DNA of 8,493 nucleotides from an uncultured Curtobacterium sp. (lineage in GTDB: Bacteria; Actinomycetota; Actinomycetes; Actinomycetales; Microbacteriaceae), in the NCBI GenBank assembly GCA_913774725.1, contig CAJYIG010000026.1, positions 1 through 8,493 on the forward strand, read 5' to 3'. The position numbers were made by a program, and so were the translations under genes. Below are positions 1-6,139 of this stretch, piece after piece (the first letter of the stretch is position 1; every line of letters begins with the position of its first letter). The notes under the pieces are model-generated. The model did no database searches. It was not told the DNA's origin and worked only from the letters and a program-made list of their open reading frames with translations.

Positions 1-2
1 GC

Positions 3-1913
3 GACACCGACTTCCTGCTCGACGGCGAGCCCCACCGGGTGCTGTCCGGTGCGATCCACTACTTCCGCGTGCACCCGGACCTCTGGCAGGACCGCATCCG
101 CAAGGCGCGGCTGATGGGCCTCAACACCATCGAGACCTACGTCGCCTGGAACGCGCACGCGCCCCAGCCGGGGGCCTTCAGCCTCGAGGGCGGACTCGAC
201 CTCGGCCGCTTCCTCGACCTCGTCGCCGCCGAGGGCATGCACGCCATCGTCCGCCCCGGGCCCTACATCTGCGCCGAGTGGTCGAACGGCGGCCTGCCGT
301 ACTGGCTCTTCGCCGACGGCACCGTCGGGGTCCGGCGGAACGAGCCCGGGTTCCTGGCCGCCGTGCGCGACTACCTCGAGCAGCTCGCGCCGGTCCTCGT
401 GCCGCGGCAGATCGACCAGGGCGGGCCGATCGTGCTCGTGCAGGTCGAGAACGAGTACGGCGCGTACGGCTCGGACGCGTCCTACCTGCGTGCGCTCGAG
501 CAGATGCACCGCGACATCGGGCTGACCGTCCCGTTCACGAGCGTCGACCAGCCGATGGGCACCATGCTCGAGGACGGGTCGCTGCCCTCGTTGCACAAGA
601 CCGGCTCCTTCGGGTCGCGGTCCACGGAACGGCTCGAGCGACTCCGCCGGGCACAGCCGACCGGACCGCTGATGTGCTCGGAGTTCTGGGACGGCTGGTT
701 CGACAGCTGGGGCGAGCACCACCACACGACGCCGGCGTCGGCCTCGGCGTCGGACCTCGACGACCTGCTCGCCGCCGGCGGGTCGGTGAACATCTACATG
801 TTCCACGGCGGCACGAACTTCGGCTTCACGAACGGCGCCAACGACACGGGTGTGTACCGACCGATCGCGACGTCGTACGACTACGACGCGCCGCTCGACG
901 AGGCCGGTCGGCCCACGCCGAAGTTCCACGCCTTCCGGTCGGTGATCGAGCGGTACGCCCCCGTCCCGCCGCTGCCGGCGTCGATGGAGCCCGGTGGGTC
1001 GGGCGTGCTGGGCGAGCCGGGTGCGTCCGTGGGGCCGGGTTCGTCCGTCGGGCTGGGTGCGTCCGTCGGGCCGGGTGCGTCTGTGGGGCCGGGTTCGTCC
1101 GTCACGTCGGGTGCGTCCGTCGTGTCGGGTGGCGGCCTGGAGGCTCGTCCCGCGCCCGCCGCGGACGTCGCCGTCCGGCTCGACCGCGTCGCGCCCCTGC
1201 GCACCCTGCTGCCCGCGCTCACGGCGTGGTCCACGCACGACGAGCCGCCGACCTTCGACACCCTCGGCGCAGCCAGCGGCTTCGTGCTGTACCGGACCGA
1301 GGTCGACCTGCCGGACGGCGGCGTCCTGACCGTCGGCACCGAGGTCCGCGACCGGGCGGTCGTGTCCGTGGACGGCGTCGTCGTCGGCGTCCTGGAGCGC
1401 GAGCACCACGACCGTGCGATCGCGCTCCCGCCGGTGACCGGCACGCTGGAGCTCCTCGTCGAGGACCAGGGGCGCGTCGACTACGGGCCGCGCATCGGCG
1501 AGCCGAAGGGGCTGATCGGGGGAGTGGCGGTCGACGGTGTGCCGCTCGCCCGGTGGTCGGCGTCCCCGCTCGCGCTCGACCCGATCGCACCCGCTGCGCT
1601 CGACCAGCTCGCCGCGCTGGCGACGTCCGACGGCGACGTGCTCGCCGGACCGGTGCTCGCCGCGGGGTCGTTCGACCTGTCGTCCACCGAGGACCGGTAC
1701 CTGTCGCTCGACGGCTTCCGCAAGGGCGTCGCGTGGGTGAACGGGTTCTGCCTCGGGCGGTACTGGTCGCGGGGACCCCAGAAGACCCTGGCTGTGCCGG
1801 GGCCGGTGCTCCGGAGCGGTCGGAACGAGGTCGTCGTGTTCGAACTGCACGCGTCGGCGTCCCGCTCGGTGTGCATGCTCCTCGAGCCCGACCTGGGCCA
1901 CACCGAGGCGTAG
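3..1913 (+). CDS. GH35 beta-galactosidase, 5' end missing
   Basis: Glycoside hydrolase family 35 enzyme, expected to release terminal beta-linked galactose with retention of configuration. The reading frame is open from position 3 to the left edge and already codes family-like sequence (FLLDGEPHRVLSGAIHYFRV), so the gene starts upstream; the GTG at 39 is internal. Counting from the codon at 3, the acid/base glutamate is E151 in VENEYG and the nucleophile is E227 in CSEFWDGW. The motif MFHGGTNFGF follows, completing the TIM barrel. After the barrel comes a Gly/Ser/Pro/Val-rich linker (about residues 340-378), then beta-sandwich domains ending in the family signature KGVAWVNGFCLGRYW and a closing NEVVVFELHA strand. 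About 636 residues are visible, near the usual length for bacterial GH35. The true N-terminus, and so any signal peptide, cannot be seen. The family is certain from the motifs; the natural substrate (lactose, galactan side chains or other beta-galactosides) is not shown. Confidence 0.95.
   Translation, partial: DTDFLLDGEPHRVLSGAIHYFRVHPDLWQDRIRKARLMGLNTIETYVAWNAHAPQPGAFSLEGGLDLGRFLDLVAAEGMHAIVRPGPYICAEWSNGGLPYWLFADGTVGVRRNEPGFLAAVRDYLEQLAPVLVPRQIDQGGPIVLVQVENEYGAYGSDASYLRALEQMHRDIGLTVPFTSVDQPMGTMLEDGSLPSLHKTGSFGSRSTERLERLRRAQPTGPLMCSEFWDGWFDSWGEHHHTTPASASASDLDDLLAAGGSVNIYMFHGGTNFGFTNGANDTGVYRPIATSYDYDAPLDEAGRPTPKFHAFRSVIERYAPVPPLPASMEPGGSGVLGEPGASVGPGSSVGLGASVGPGASVGPGSSVTSGASVVSGGGLEARPAPAADVAVRLDRVAPLRTLLPALTAWSTHDEPPTFDTLGAASGFVLYRTEVDLPDGGVLTVGTEVRDRAVVSVDGVVVGVLEREHHDRAIALPPVTGTLELLVEDQGRVDYGPRIGEPKGLIGGVAVDGVPLARWSASPLALDPIAPAALDQLAALATSDGDVLAGPVLAAGSFDLSSTEDRYLSLDGFRKGVAWVNGFCLGRYWSRGPQKTLAVPGPVLRSGRNEVVVFELHASASRSVCMLLEPDLGHTEA
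1020..1127 (+). repeat. Six tandem 18-bp units inside the GH35 gene
   Basis: Six consecutive 18-nt units code the hexapeptides GASVGP, GSSVGL, GASVGP, GASVGP, GSSVTS and GASVVS. The units differ at a few positions but keep the same frame and period, and GGG follows them. They lie between the catalytic barrel and the C-terminal beta-sandwich domains, so they probably form a flexible linker. Because 18 is a multiple of three, a change in copy number would alter linker length without breaking the gene. Confidence 0.9.
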
Positions 1914-1980
1914 CGGGGGCGGCCGGCCGTCGTCCGAGCGCTGGTCCGTCTCGCACTCGGCCGTCCCGCCCCGCGTCCGT

Positions 1981-2037
1981 TCCGCCGAAGCGACAGTCTC
2001 ACGCCGAACATCGGGCGGAGACTGTCGCTCTCGCGGA
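1981..2037. repeat. Intergenic palindrome at a convergent gene end
   Basis: An imperfect palindrome lies between the GH35 stop (1913) and the stop of the convergent minus-strand gene (2103). A 12-bp perfect stem pairs 1989-2000 with 2018-2029 (GCGACAGTCTC against GAGACTGTCGC plus one A:T pair). An inner 4-bp stem pairs 2002-2005 with 2014-2017 around an 8-nt loop. An outer 5-bp stem pairs 1981-1985 with 2033-2037 across a 3x3 internal loop. No T run follows on either strand, so it is not a classical intrinsic terminator. It may end transcription from both sides or belong to a dispersed palindromic repeat family. The rest of the 189-nt gap shows no gene. Confidence 0.75.
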
Positions 2038-2102
2038 GTTCCCGTCGGGGTGACGCCGCGGAGCCGCGTCTCGCGGGCGAGCGCGCAGGGTCCGGCGCGG
2101 CG

Positions 2103-2405
2103 TCAGGCGTCGAGGGCGTCGAGGTCGTCCAGGGCACGGCGCGCGTCGGCGATGCGGTCGGCCTCGGGTCGGGTCCACCACTCGGGGCCGCGCTCGCCGA
2201 GGCCGTGCTTCGCCAGGCCGTTCCGGTGTCGGGCCGCCGCGAGGGCCTCGTCGTCGCCCACACGCTTCGCGGTCCGCACGGCGTTGCGTCCGCGGCCCAG
2301 GTGCGAGCGGAGGGCGGCGGCGAGCTCCTCGGGCAGCGCGGGGTCGGTGCGGCGCCACCGTCGGCCGTCGACGACGAAGAAGTGGTCGTCGGGCTCGGCG
2401 GTCAT
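2103..2405 (-). CDS. Small conserved actinobacterial protein (often labelled biopolymer transporter Tol)
   Basis: A 100-residue soluble protein without signal peptide or membrane segment. It begins MTAEPDDHFFVVDGRRWRR, followed by TDPALPEELAAALRSHLGRGRNAVRTAKR, and then a short HGLGERGPEWW segment near residues 67-77. This pattern (VDGRRWR, TDP.IPE, ARRAVR, LGERG..WW) matches a small protein common in Actinobacteria that databases often name 'biopolymer transporter Tol'. Nothing in the sequence supports a transport role, and its function is not known to me. The ATG at 2405 is chosen because the family-like sequence begins just after it; the longer open frame upstream reads low-complexity Arg/Pro-rich sequence over the neighbouring gene. 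The gene is divergent from the App1-like gene, with starts 41 nt apart, and converges on the GH35 gene. Confidence 0.8.
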   Translation of the reverse strand: MTAEPDDHFFVVDGRRWRRTDPALPEELAAALRSHLGRGRNAVRTAKRVGDDEALAAARHRNGLAKHGLGERGPEWWTRPEADRIADARRALDDLDALDA

Positions 2406-2412
2406 GGCACCG

Positions 2413-2440
2413 AGTCTGCACCGTCGACCGTGCGTAGGGT
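2413..2440. promoter_or_regulatory. Overlapping divergent promoters, probably leaderless
   Basis: Only 41 nt separate the ATG at 2405 (-) from the GTG at 2447 (+). On the plus strand TAGGGT (2435-2440) stands 6 nt before the GTG. On the minus strand CAGACT (2418-2413) stands 7 nt before the ATG. Both fit an actinobacterial -10 box whose transcript would start at or next to the start codon. Between them lies a near-palindrome, 2418-2433, with GTCGAC at its centre (2423-2428), which could be an operator. AGGG at 2436-2439 could alternatively act as a weak ribosome binding site for the plus gene. No convincing -35 boxes are seen. This is inference from spacing. Confidence 0.45.
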
Positions 2441-2446
2441 GGATCG

Positions 2447-3475
2447 GTGGCTCCCTTCCTCCGCGTCCCGCGCCCGGTCCGACAGGGGGCCGTCTCGATC
2501 GCGTACGGGGCGGAGACGACGCTCCGTCGGGCACTCTCCGCGGTGGCCGAGCGCGTCGGGTGGCGCCCGGCGCTCCTGCCGTACTCCGGGTACGCGAGCC
2601 CCGAGGGTGCCCGAGTCCTCGCCCGCGTGGTGCTCGCACCGGCCGGGGTCGACCCCGCCGCCCGTCGTGGCATCGCTGCGTGGCGGCGCCTGCTGACCCT
2701 GGAGTGCCCGGACACCGAGGTCCGTGTCGAGTTCGCCGGCACGACCACGGTCGTGGCGAGCGACCCGGCAGGCCTGGTGGACGTCACCGTGCCCGTGCAC
2801 GCAGCACTCGGTGACGGTCCGGTGGACGCGAGGCTGTCCGTCGGCCGTCGCGTCGCCGTCCGCGTCCCGGTCCACGTCGTCACCGGAGGGCACGGCGTCG
2901 TGTGCGACATCGACGACACCGTGTGGGTGACCGGGATCGGCCACCCGCTGCAGGCGGCACGGCGAACACTGTTCGGCACGAGCTCGACCCGCGAAGCGGT
3001 GCCCGGCATGGCGGCTCTCGTCCGCGAGGCGGCACGGAGTCAGCGGGGGGCCGCCGTCGTGTACCTCAGCAACGGTCCCTGGAACTTCGCCGGGGTCGTG
3101 ACACGCTTCCTGCGGAAGAAGGGCTTCCCGGCGGGCGCCGTCCTGATGACCGACTGGGGCGTCGAGCCGACCCGCTGGTTCCGGGACGGCCGGGCGCACA
3201 AGCGGTCTTCGCTCGTGCGCCTGCACGAGGACCTGCCCGAGGTGTCCTGGGTCCTCGTCGGCGACGACGGCGAGCACGACCCGGAGCTCTACGAGGCGTT
3301 CGCCCGCGCCCACCCGGCGTCGGTCGACGCGATCGCGCTGCGCCAGGTCGCACCCGACGCCCCGGTGGTCGACGACGCGACCGACGTCGCCGGCGTCCCC
3401 GTCGTCCGCGGTCGCGACGGACATGCGCTCCTGCCCCTGCTCCGTGCTGCGCTGGGTGGGCGGCGGAGCCCCTAG
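2447..3475 (+). CDS. App1 family (DUF2183) phosphatase-like protein
   Basis: A 342-residue protein of the App1/DUF2183 family, which shares the HAD-type phosphatase fold. Yeast App1 is a magnesium-dependent phosphatidate phosphatase; the bacterial substrate is not established. An N-terminal beta-rich region (about residues 30-145, including ALLPYSGYASPEGARVLARV) leads into the catalytic region. HAD motif I is DIDDT at residues 154-158, motif II is LSNGPWN at 207-213, the motif III lysine is probably K252 in RAHKRSS, and motif IV is GDDGEHD at 272-278. All catalytic positions appear intact. There is no signal peptide, so the protein is probably cytosolic. GTG at 2447 is chosen because it follows a -10-like TAGGGT and leaves a family-typical N-terminus. 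The TAG stop at 3473-3475 is 29 nt before the SPL-family gene on the same strand, so cotranscription is possible. Confidence 0.9.
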   Translation: MAPFLRVPRPVRQGAVSIAYGAETTLRRALSAVAERVGWRPALLPYSGYASPEGARVLARVVLAPAGVDPAARRGIAAWRRLLTLECPDTEVRVEFAGTTTVVASDPAGLVDVTVPVHAALGDGPVDARLSVGRRVAVRVPVHVVTGGHGVVCDIDDTVWVTGIGHPLQAARRTLFGTSSTREAVPGMAALVREAARSQRGAAVVYLSNGPWNFAGVVTRFLRKKGFPAGAVLMTDWGVEPTRWFRDGRAHKRSSLVRLHEDLPEVSWVLVGDDGEHDPELYEAFARAHPASVDAIALRQVAPDAPVVDDATDVAGVPVVRGRDGHALLPLLRAALGGRRSP

Positions 3476-3491
3476 CGTCGGTGGTCGGCGG

Positions 3492-3504
3492 TAGACAGGT
3501 GCCG
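3492..3504 (+). promoter_or_regulatory. -10-like box close before the SPL-family start
   Basis: TAGACA at 3492-3497 stands 7 nt before the ATG at 3505, the spacing seen at other starts in this window. No strong Shine-Dalgarno sequence precedes the ATG. An in-frame GTG at 3499 is an alternative start two codons earlier. A second -10-like hexamer, TAGCGT at 3473-3478, overlaps the stop of the preceding gene. The gene may thus have its own leaderless transcript even if it is also read from upstream. Confidence 0.35.
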
Positions 3505-4578
3505 ATGACGGAACCACGCGTGCGCCCCATGCTCGACGTCAAGCGGATCTACGCCGAGGACGCCGCCCTCGAGCTCCCTCGTGGACAGGAGGTGCTCGGG
3601 CGGTGGCCCGACGCCGAGATCGTGCCGGTGGCGTCGCACTGGAACATCCCCGAGGTGCACGGTGACGAGCGGAACGTGCAGCGCTGGGTCCGGATCAAGA
3701 CCGAAGCGCTGGTGCTCGGCGTGAAGAAGTCGCTCGTCACCCGACCGAACGGGCGTTCCGCGGACTTCATCGCCCCCTCGACCGCGAACGGCTGCGCGAT
3801 GGCATGCGCCTACTGCTACGTGCCGCGGCGCAAGGGCTACTCGAACCCGGTGACGGTCTTCGCGAACATCGAGCAGATCATCAAGCACGTCGCGCGGAAC
3901 ATCGCGAAGCAGGGACCGAAGACCGAGCCGAACCAGTGCGACCCGGACGCCTGGGTCTACGACATCGGCGAGAACAGCGACTGCTCCGTCGATGCGCTGA
4001 TCAGCGACAACGTGCGCGACCTCTGCGACCTCTTCCGGATGACGCCCACGGCCAAGGCGTCCTTCGCGACGAAGTACGTCAACCGCGACCTGCTCGACTG
4101 GGACCCGATGGGTCGCACGCGCATCCGGTTCTCGCTCATGCCCCACGAGACCGCGAAGGTCACCGACATCCGCACGAGCCCGATCGCCGAGCGCATCGCC
4201 GCAGTGAACGACTTCGTCGACGCGGGGTACGAGGTGCACCTCAACTTCTCGCCGGTCATCCTCACGCCGACGTGGGAGTCCGACTGGGCCGAGCTGCTGC
4301 GACAGGTCGACGACGTGCTGTCACCCGCGGCGAAGGCGCAGCTCGCGGCCGAGGTGATCTTCCTGACCCACAACCAGCCGCTGCACGAGGTCAACCTCGG
4401 CTGGCACCCGAAGGCCGAGGACCTGCTCTGGCGCCCGGACCTGCAGGAGCAGAAGGTCTCGCAGAACGGCGCCGTCAACGTGCGCTACCGGTCCGGCATG
4501 AAGGGCCAGCTGGTCGAGCGGTTCCGCGAGCTCGTCGCCGAGCACCTGCCGTCCTGCCGCATCCGCTACGCCTTCTGA
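3505..4578 (+). CDS. Spore photoproduct lyase family radical SAM protein
   Basis: A 357-residue radical SAM enzyme resembling spore photoproduct lyase (SplB), which reverts the UV lesion 5-thyminyl-5,6-dihydrothymine to two thymines. The 4Fe-4S ligands are C97, C101 and C104 in GCAMACAYCYV, the CxxxCxxC spacing of the family. Y103 and Y105 flank the third cysteine as do Y97 and Y99 of the Bacillus enzyme. C160 in GENSDCSVDA lies where I place the Bacillus hydrogen-donor cysteine C141, though the stretch between is about 13 residues longer here. Further family-like blocks are SFATKYVNRDLLDW, RTRIRFSLMP, ERIAAVNDFVDAGYEVHLNFSPV and the end CRIRYAF. The organism type suggested is not spore-forming, so the substrate may be another DNA lesion or something else. 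Family is confident; activity is inferred. Confidence 0.9.
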   Translation: MTEPRVRPMLDVKRIYAEDAALELPRGQEVLGRWPDAEIVPVASHWNIPEVHGDERNVQRWVRIKTEALVLGVKKSLVTRPNGRSADFIAPSTANGCAMACAYCYVPRRKGYSNPVTVFANIEQIIKHVARNIAKQGPKTEPNQCDPDAWVYDIGENSDCSVDALISDNVRDLCDLFRMTPTAKASFATKYVNRDLLDWDPMGRTRIRFSLMPHETAKVTDIRTSPIAERIAAVNDFVDAGYEVHLNFSPVILTPTWESDWAELLRQVDDVLSPAAKAQLAAEVIFLTHNQPLHEVNLGWHPKAEDLLWRPDLQEQKVSQNGAVNVRYRSGMKGQLVERFRELVAEHLPSCRIRYAF

Positions 4579-4598
4579 ACCGGCTCGGTCGGGCGGAC

Positions 4599-4620
4599 CC
4601 GGCGCAGACGACCGCGCCGG
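4599..4620 (+). terminator. Hairpin downstream of the SPL-family gene
   Basis: CCGGCGC (4599-4605) pairs perfectly with GCGCCGG (4614-4620) around an 8-nt loop, 21 nt after the stop codon. No T run follows, so it may terminate weakly or mainly protect the transcript end. Confidence 0.5.
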
Positions 4621-4629
4621 ACACAGCGA

Positions 4630-4658
4630 ACGCCCGCACCGACGAGCGGTACGGGCGT
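4630..4658. terminator. Hairpin between convergent SPL-family and CsbD genes
   Basis: ACGCCCG (4630-4636) pairs with CGGGCGT (4652-4658). After one mismatch, ACC (4638-4640) pairs with GGT (4648-4650) around a 7-nt loop. It lies 17 nt past the CsbD stop on the minus strand and is the second hairpin after the SPL-family gene on the plus strand, so it could act in both directions. On the minus strand the following bases are mildly T-rich but not a true T run. Confidence 0.5.
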
Positions 4659-4674
4659 CAGCGGTGGTCGACGA

Positions 4675-4851
4675 TCACTTGCCGTCGAACGCGTCCTTGG
4701 CCTTCTCCTTGTCGAGGCGACCCTCGCCCATGACCTGGTCCTTCTGGCCCTGGTGGGTGAGCTCCGCGTCGTCGGTCTTCTTGCCGACGGCCTCCTCGAC
4801 CTTGCCGACGACCTTCTGCGTGACGTCCTTGGCCTTGTCTCCGAGCGACAT
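4675..4851 (-). CDS. CsbD-like stress protein
   Basis: A 58-residue, very hydrophilic, Lys/Asp/Glu-rich protein: it opens MSLGDKAKDVTQKVVGKVEE, then has a GKKTDDAELTHQGQKDQVMG segment and ends AKDAFDGK. This is the CsbD/YjbJ-like pattern of small helical proteins. In Bacillus subtilis, csbD belongs to the general stress regulon; the molecular function is unknown. The ATG at 4851 is fixed by a strong purine-rich ribosome binding site just upstream and by the family start MSxxDKAK. It converges on the SPL-family gene and lies downstream of the SDR gene on the same strand, 157 nt away, a gap that could hold its own promoter. No secretion signal or membrane segment is present. Confidence 0.92.
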   Translation of the reverse strand: MSLGDKAKDVTQKVVGKVEEAVGKKTDDAELTHQGQKDQVMGEGRLDKEKAKDAFDGK

Positions 4852-4859
4852 GGTGTCTT

Positions 4860-4868
4860 CCTTCCTCC
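4860..4868 (-). promoter_or_regulatory. Strong ribosome binding site of the CsbD gene
   Basis: On the minus strand GGAGGAAGG (4868-4860) ends 8 nt before the ATG at 4851. It is the clearest Shine-Dalgarno sequence in the window and contrasts with the other complete genes, most of which show little or none. It fixes the start and suggests a leadered, well translated mRNA. Confidence 0.8.
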
Positions 4869-4952
4869 GGGAACCGCCGAGGATCCCCGGCGCCTGTGGA
4901 ACCGAGACAACCACGCCGCTCCCGCGGGCTCGCGGCCCGGTCGGAGGTTCAT

Positions 4953-4979
4953 GTACCCCGCCCGAGTCGCCCGGGGTAC
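4953..4979. terminator. Hairpin after the SDR gene
   Basis: GTACCCCG (4953-4960) pairs perfectly with CGGGGTAC (4972-4979) around an 11-nt loop. It lies 30 nt past the SDR stop on the minus strand, without a T run. Its right arm is inside the first unit of the 27-bp tandem repeat, so the second unit holds another copy of that arm at 4999-5006, an alternative partner. Confidence 0.4.
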
Positions 4980-5028
4980 GACTACGGGACGAGTCGCCCG
5001 GGGTACGACTACGGGACGAGTCGCTCGG
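4964..5028. repeat. 27-bp tandem duplication over the SDR stop codon
   Basis: Two identical 27-nt units, 4964-4990 and 4991-5017, are followed by an 11-nt partial third unit (5018-5028, one mismatch) inside the SDR coding end. Each full unit begins GAGTCGCCCGGGGTAC on the plus strand. On the minus strand each unit holds the codons GTC CCG TAG, so the annotated stop (5011-5009) is repeated in the same frame at 4984-4982. The partial unit gives the C-terminal residues up to RL. The perfect identity suggests a recent duplication. Confidence 0.9.
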
Positions 5029-6103
5029 CGCGGTAGCGGTCGAACAGGTCGGTGAAGGCCCGCTCGGTCCGTCGGAACGCGGTGAACCCGGCTTCACGGC
5101 TCTTGCCCATGTCGGTGACGACCTCCATGGCGCGACCGAGGTCGGCGTCGGTGTGCCACCACGACGCCAGTCGCGTGATGTCCGACTCGACCAGTCCGTA
5201 CCGCTCGGCGATACCGGCCCACGCACCCTCGTGCGGGGCCATCTGCTCCTCGAGCGGCCGCGGGCGGTCCTGGTAGCCCACCACCCGTGCCGGGTCGACG
5301 CCCAGGTGCGCGGCGAGCCGCGGCCACATCCACCGCCACCGGAAGACGTCGCCGTTCACCACGTTGAAGGGCTCGTCGGCGCCCTCGGGGCTGGTGGCCG
5401 CCCAGACCATGTGCTCGGCGAGGATGCCGGCGTCGGTCATGTCCGTCAGGCCGTTCCACTGCGCCTCGCTGCCCGGGAACACGAAGTCGAGGCCGAGCTC
5501 CTTCGCCAGGGTGGCCTGCACGGCGATGGTGAGGCCCATGTTCATGGCGTTGCCGACCGCGTGGCCGATCACCGTGTGCGAGCGGTGCACCGACCAGGTG
5601 AACCCCTGGCGCTCGGCAGCGGCGAAGAGCTCGTCCTCCTGCGCGTAGTAGAAGTTCGGGGTGTCGAGGCGCGGCTCCTCCTCGTGGAAGGGCGTGTCCG
5701 GCATCTCGCCCGCGGCGTACGCCTCGAACGGGCCGAGGTAGTGCTTCAGGCCGGTGACCAGGGCGACGTGCTCCAGCGGCGCGTGGGCCAGGGCGGCGAG
5801 CAGGTCGCGCACCATCCCGCCGTTGACGCGGATGTTCTCGGCCTCGGTCTCCTGCCGCTGCCACGCGGTGAAGAACACGTGTGTCGGCCGTTCGTCCGCG
5901 AGCGCGGTGGTCAGGGAGTCCGGGTCGCGGAGGTCGGCAGCGACGGTGCGCACACCGTCGCGGGCGAGCGGACGCCGGGAGAGCGCGGTCACGTCCCACC
6001 CGAGCGCGAGCAGGTGGTCGACGAGGGCGGAGCCGGTGATGCCGCTGGCCCCCACGACGAGGGCTCCGGGGCGGGCAGGGGTCGGTTCGGTGGTGTTCGT
6101 CAT
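5009..6103 (-). CDS. PRISE-type SDR (NAD-dependent epimerase/dehydratase family)
   Basis: A 364-residue atypical short-chain dehydrogenase/reductase. The Rossmann nucleotide-binding motif is GASGITG at residues 18-24, followed by SRRP at 42-45, which suggests NADPH preference. The catalytic pair typical of PRISE enzymes (progesterone 5-beta-reductase/iridoid synthase-like) is visible: K120 in TGLKHYLGPFE and a tyrosine in NFYYAQED (Y152 or Y153). The block VHRSHTVIG and the later FNVVNGDVFRWRWMW also fit this group. Known members reduce activated C=C bonds of enones; the bacterial substrate cannot be told from sequence. The protein is soluble and cytosolic. ATG at 6103 is chosen because the Rossmann strand begins a normal distance after it. 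There is no good ribosome binding site; TACGTT (6120-6115) may be a -10 box giving a very short leader. The upstream DUF3253 gene ends 36 nt away on the same strand. Confidence 0.9.
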   Translation of the reverse strand: MTNTTEPTPARPGALVVGASGITGSALVDHLLALGWDVTALSRRPLARDGVRTVAADLRDPDSLTTALADERPTHVFFTAWQRQETEAENIRVNGGMVRDLLAALAHAPLEHVALVTGLKHYLGPFEAYAAGEMPDTPFHEEEPRLDTPNFYYAQEDELFAAAERQGFTWSVHRSHTVIGHAVGNAMNMGLTIAVQATLAKELGLDFVFPGSEAQWNGLTDMTDAGILAEHMVWAATSPEGADEPFNVVNGDVFRWRWMWPRLAAHLGVDPARVVGYQDRPRPLEEQMAPHEGAWAGIAERYGLVESDITRLASWWHTDADLGRAMEVVTDMGKSREAGFTAFRRTERAFTDLFDRYRAERLVP

Positions 6104-6139
6104 CGTGGTGGTGCAACGTACACGCGCGACACGTGTTCC

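Noticed and set aside
881..1444. Minus-strand frame with Pro/Thr/Asp-rich repeats, like a cell-wall linker protein
   Set aside because: The repeats are the antisense reading of the 18-bp repeat in the GH35 gene, whose plus-strand frame is secured by catalytic and C-terminal motifs.
2902..3504. N-terminal extension of the SPL-family frame into the App1 gene
   Set aside because: The extension overlaps the App1 catalytic region in another frame and is Arg-rich without motifs; family similarity begins after 3505.
3505..4578. A sporulation gene cluster
   Set aside because: Apart from the SPL-family protein there is no sporulation gene here, and the neighbours are ordinary metabolic or stress genes of a non-sporing lineage.
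4566..4952. 128-residue minus-strand frame with an ATG at 4952 in front of the CsbD gene
   Set aside because: It overlaps CsbD in another frame, is Arg/Ser-rich, and has no ribosome binding site or family resemblance.
4964..5028. Possible CRISPR array or attachment site
   Set aside because: The units are directly adjacent with no spacers, and no integrase, Cas gene or tRNA is nearby; it is a simple tandem duplication.
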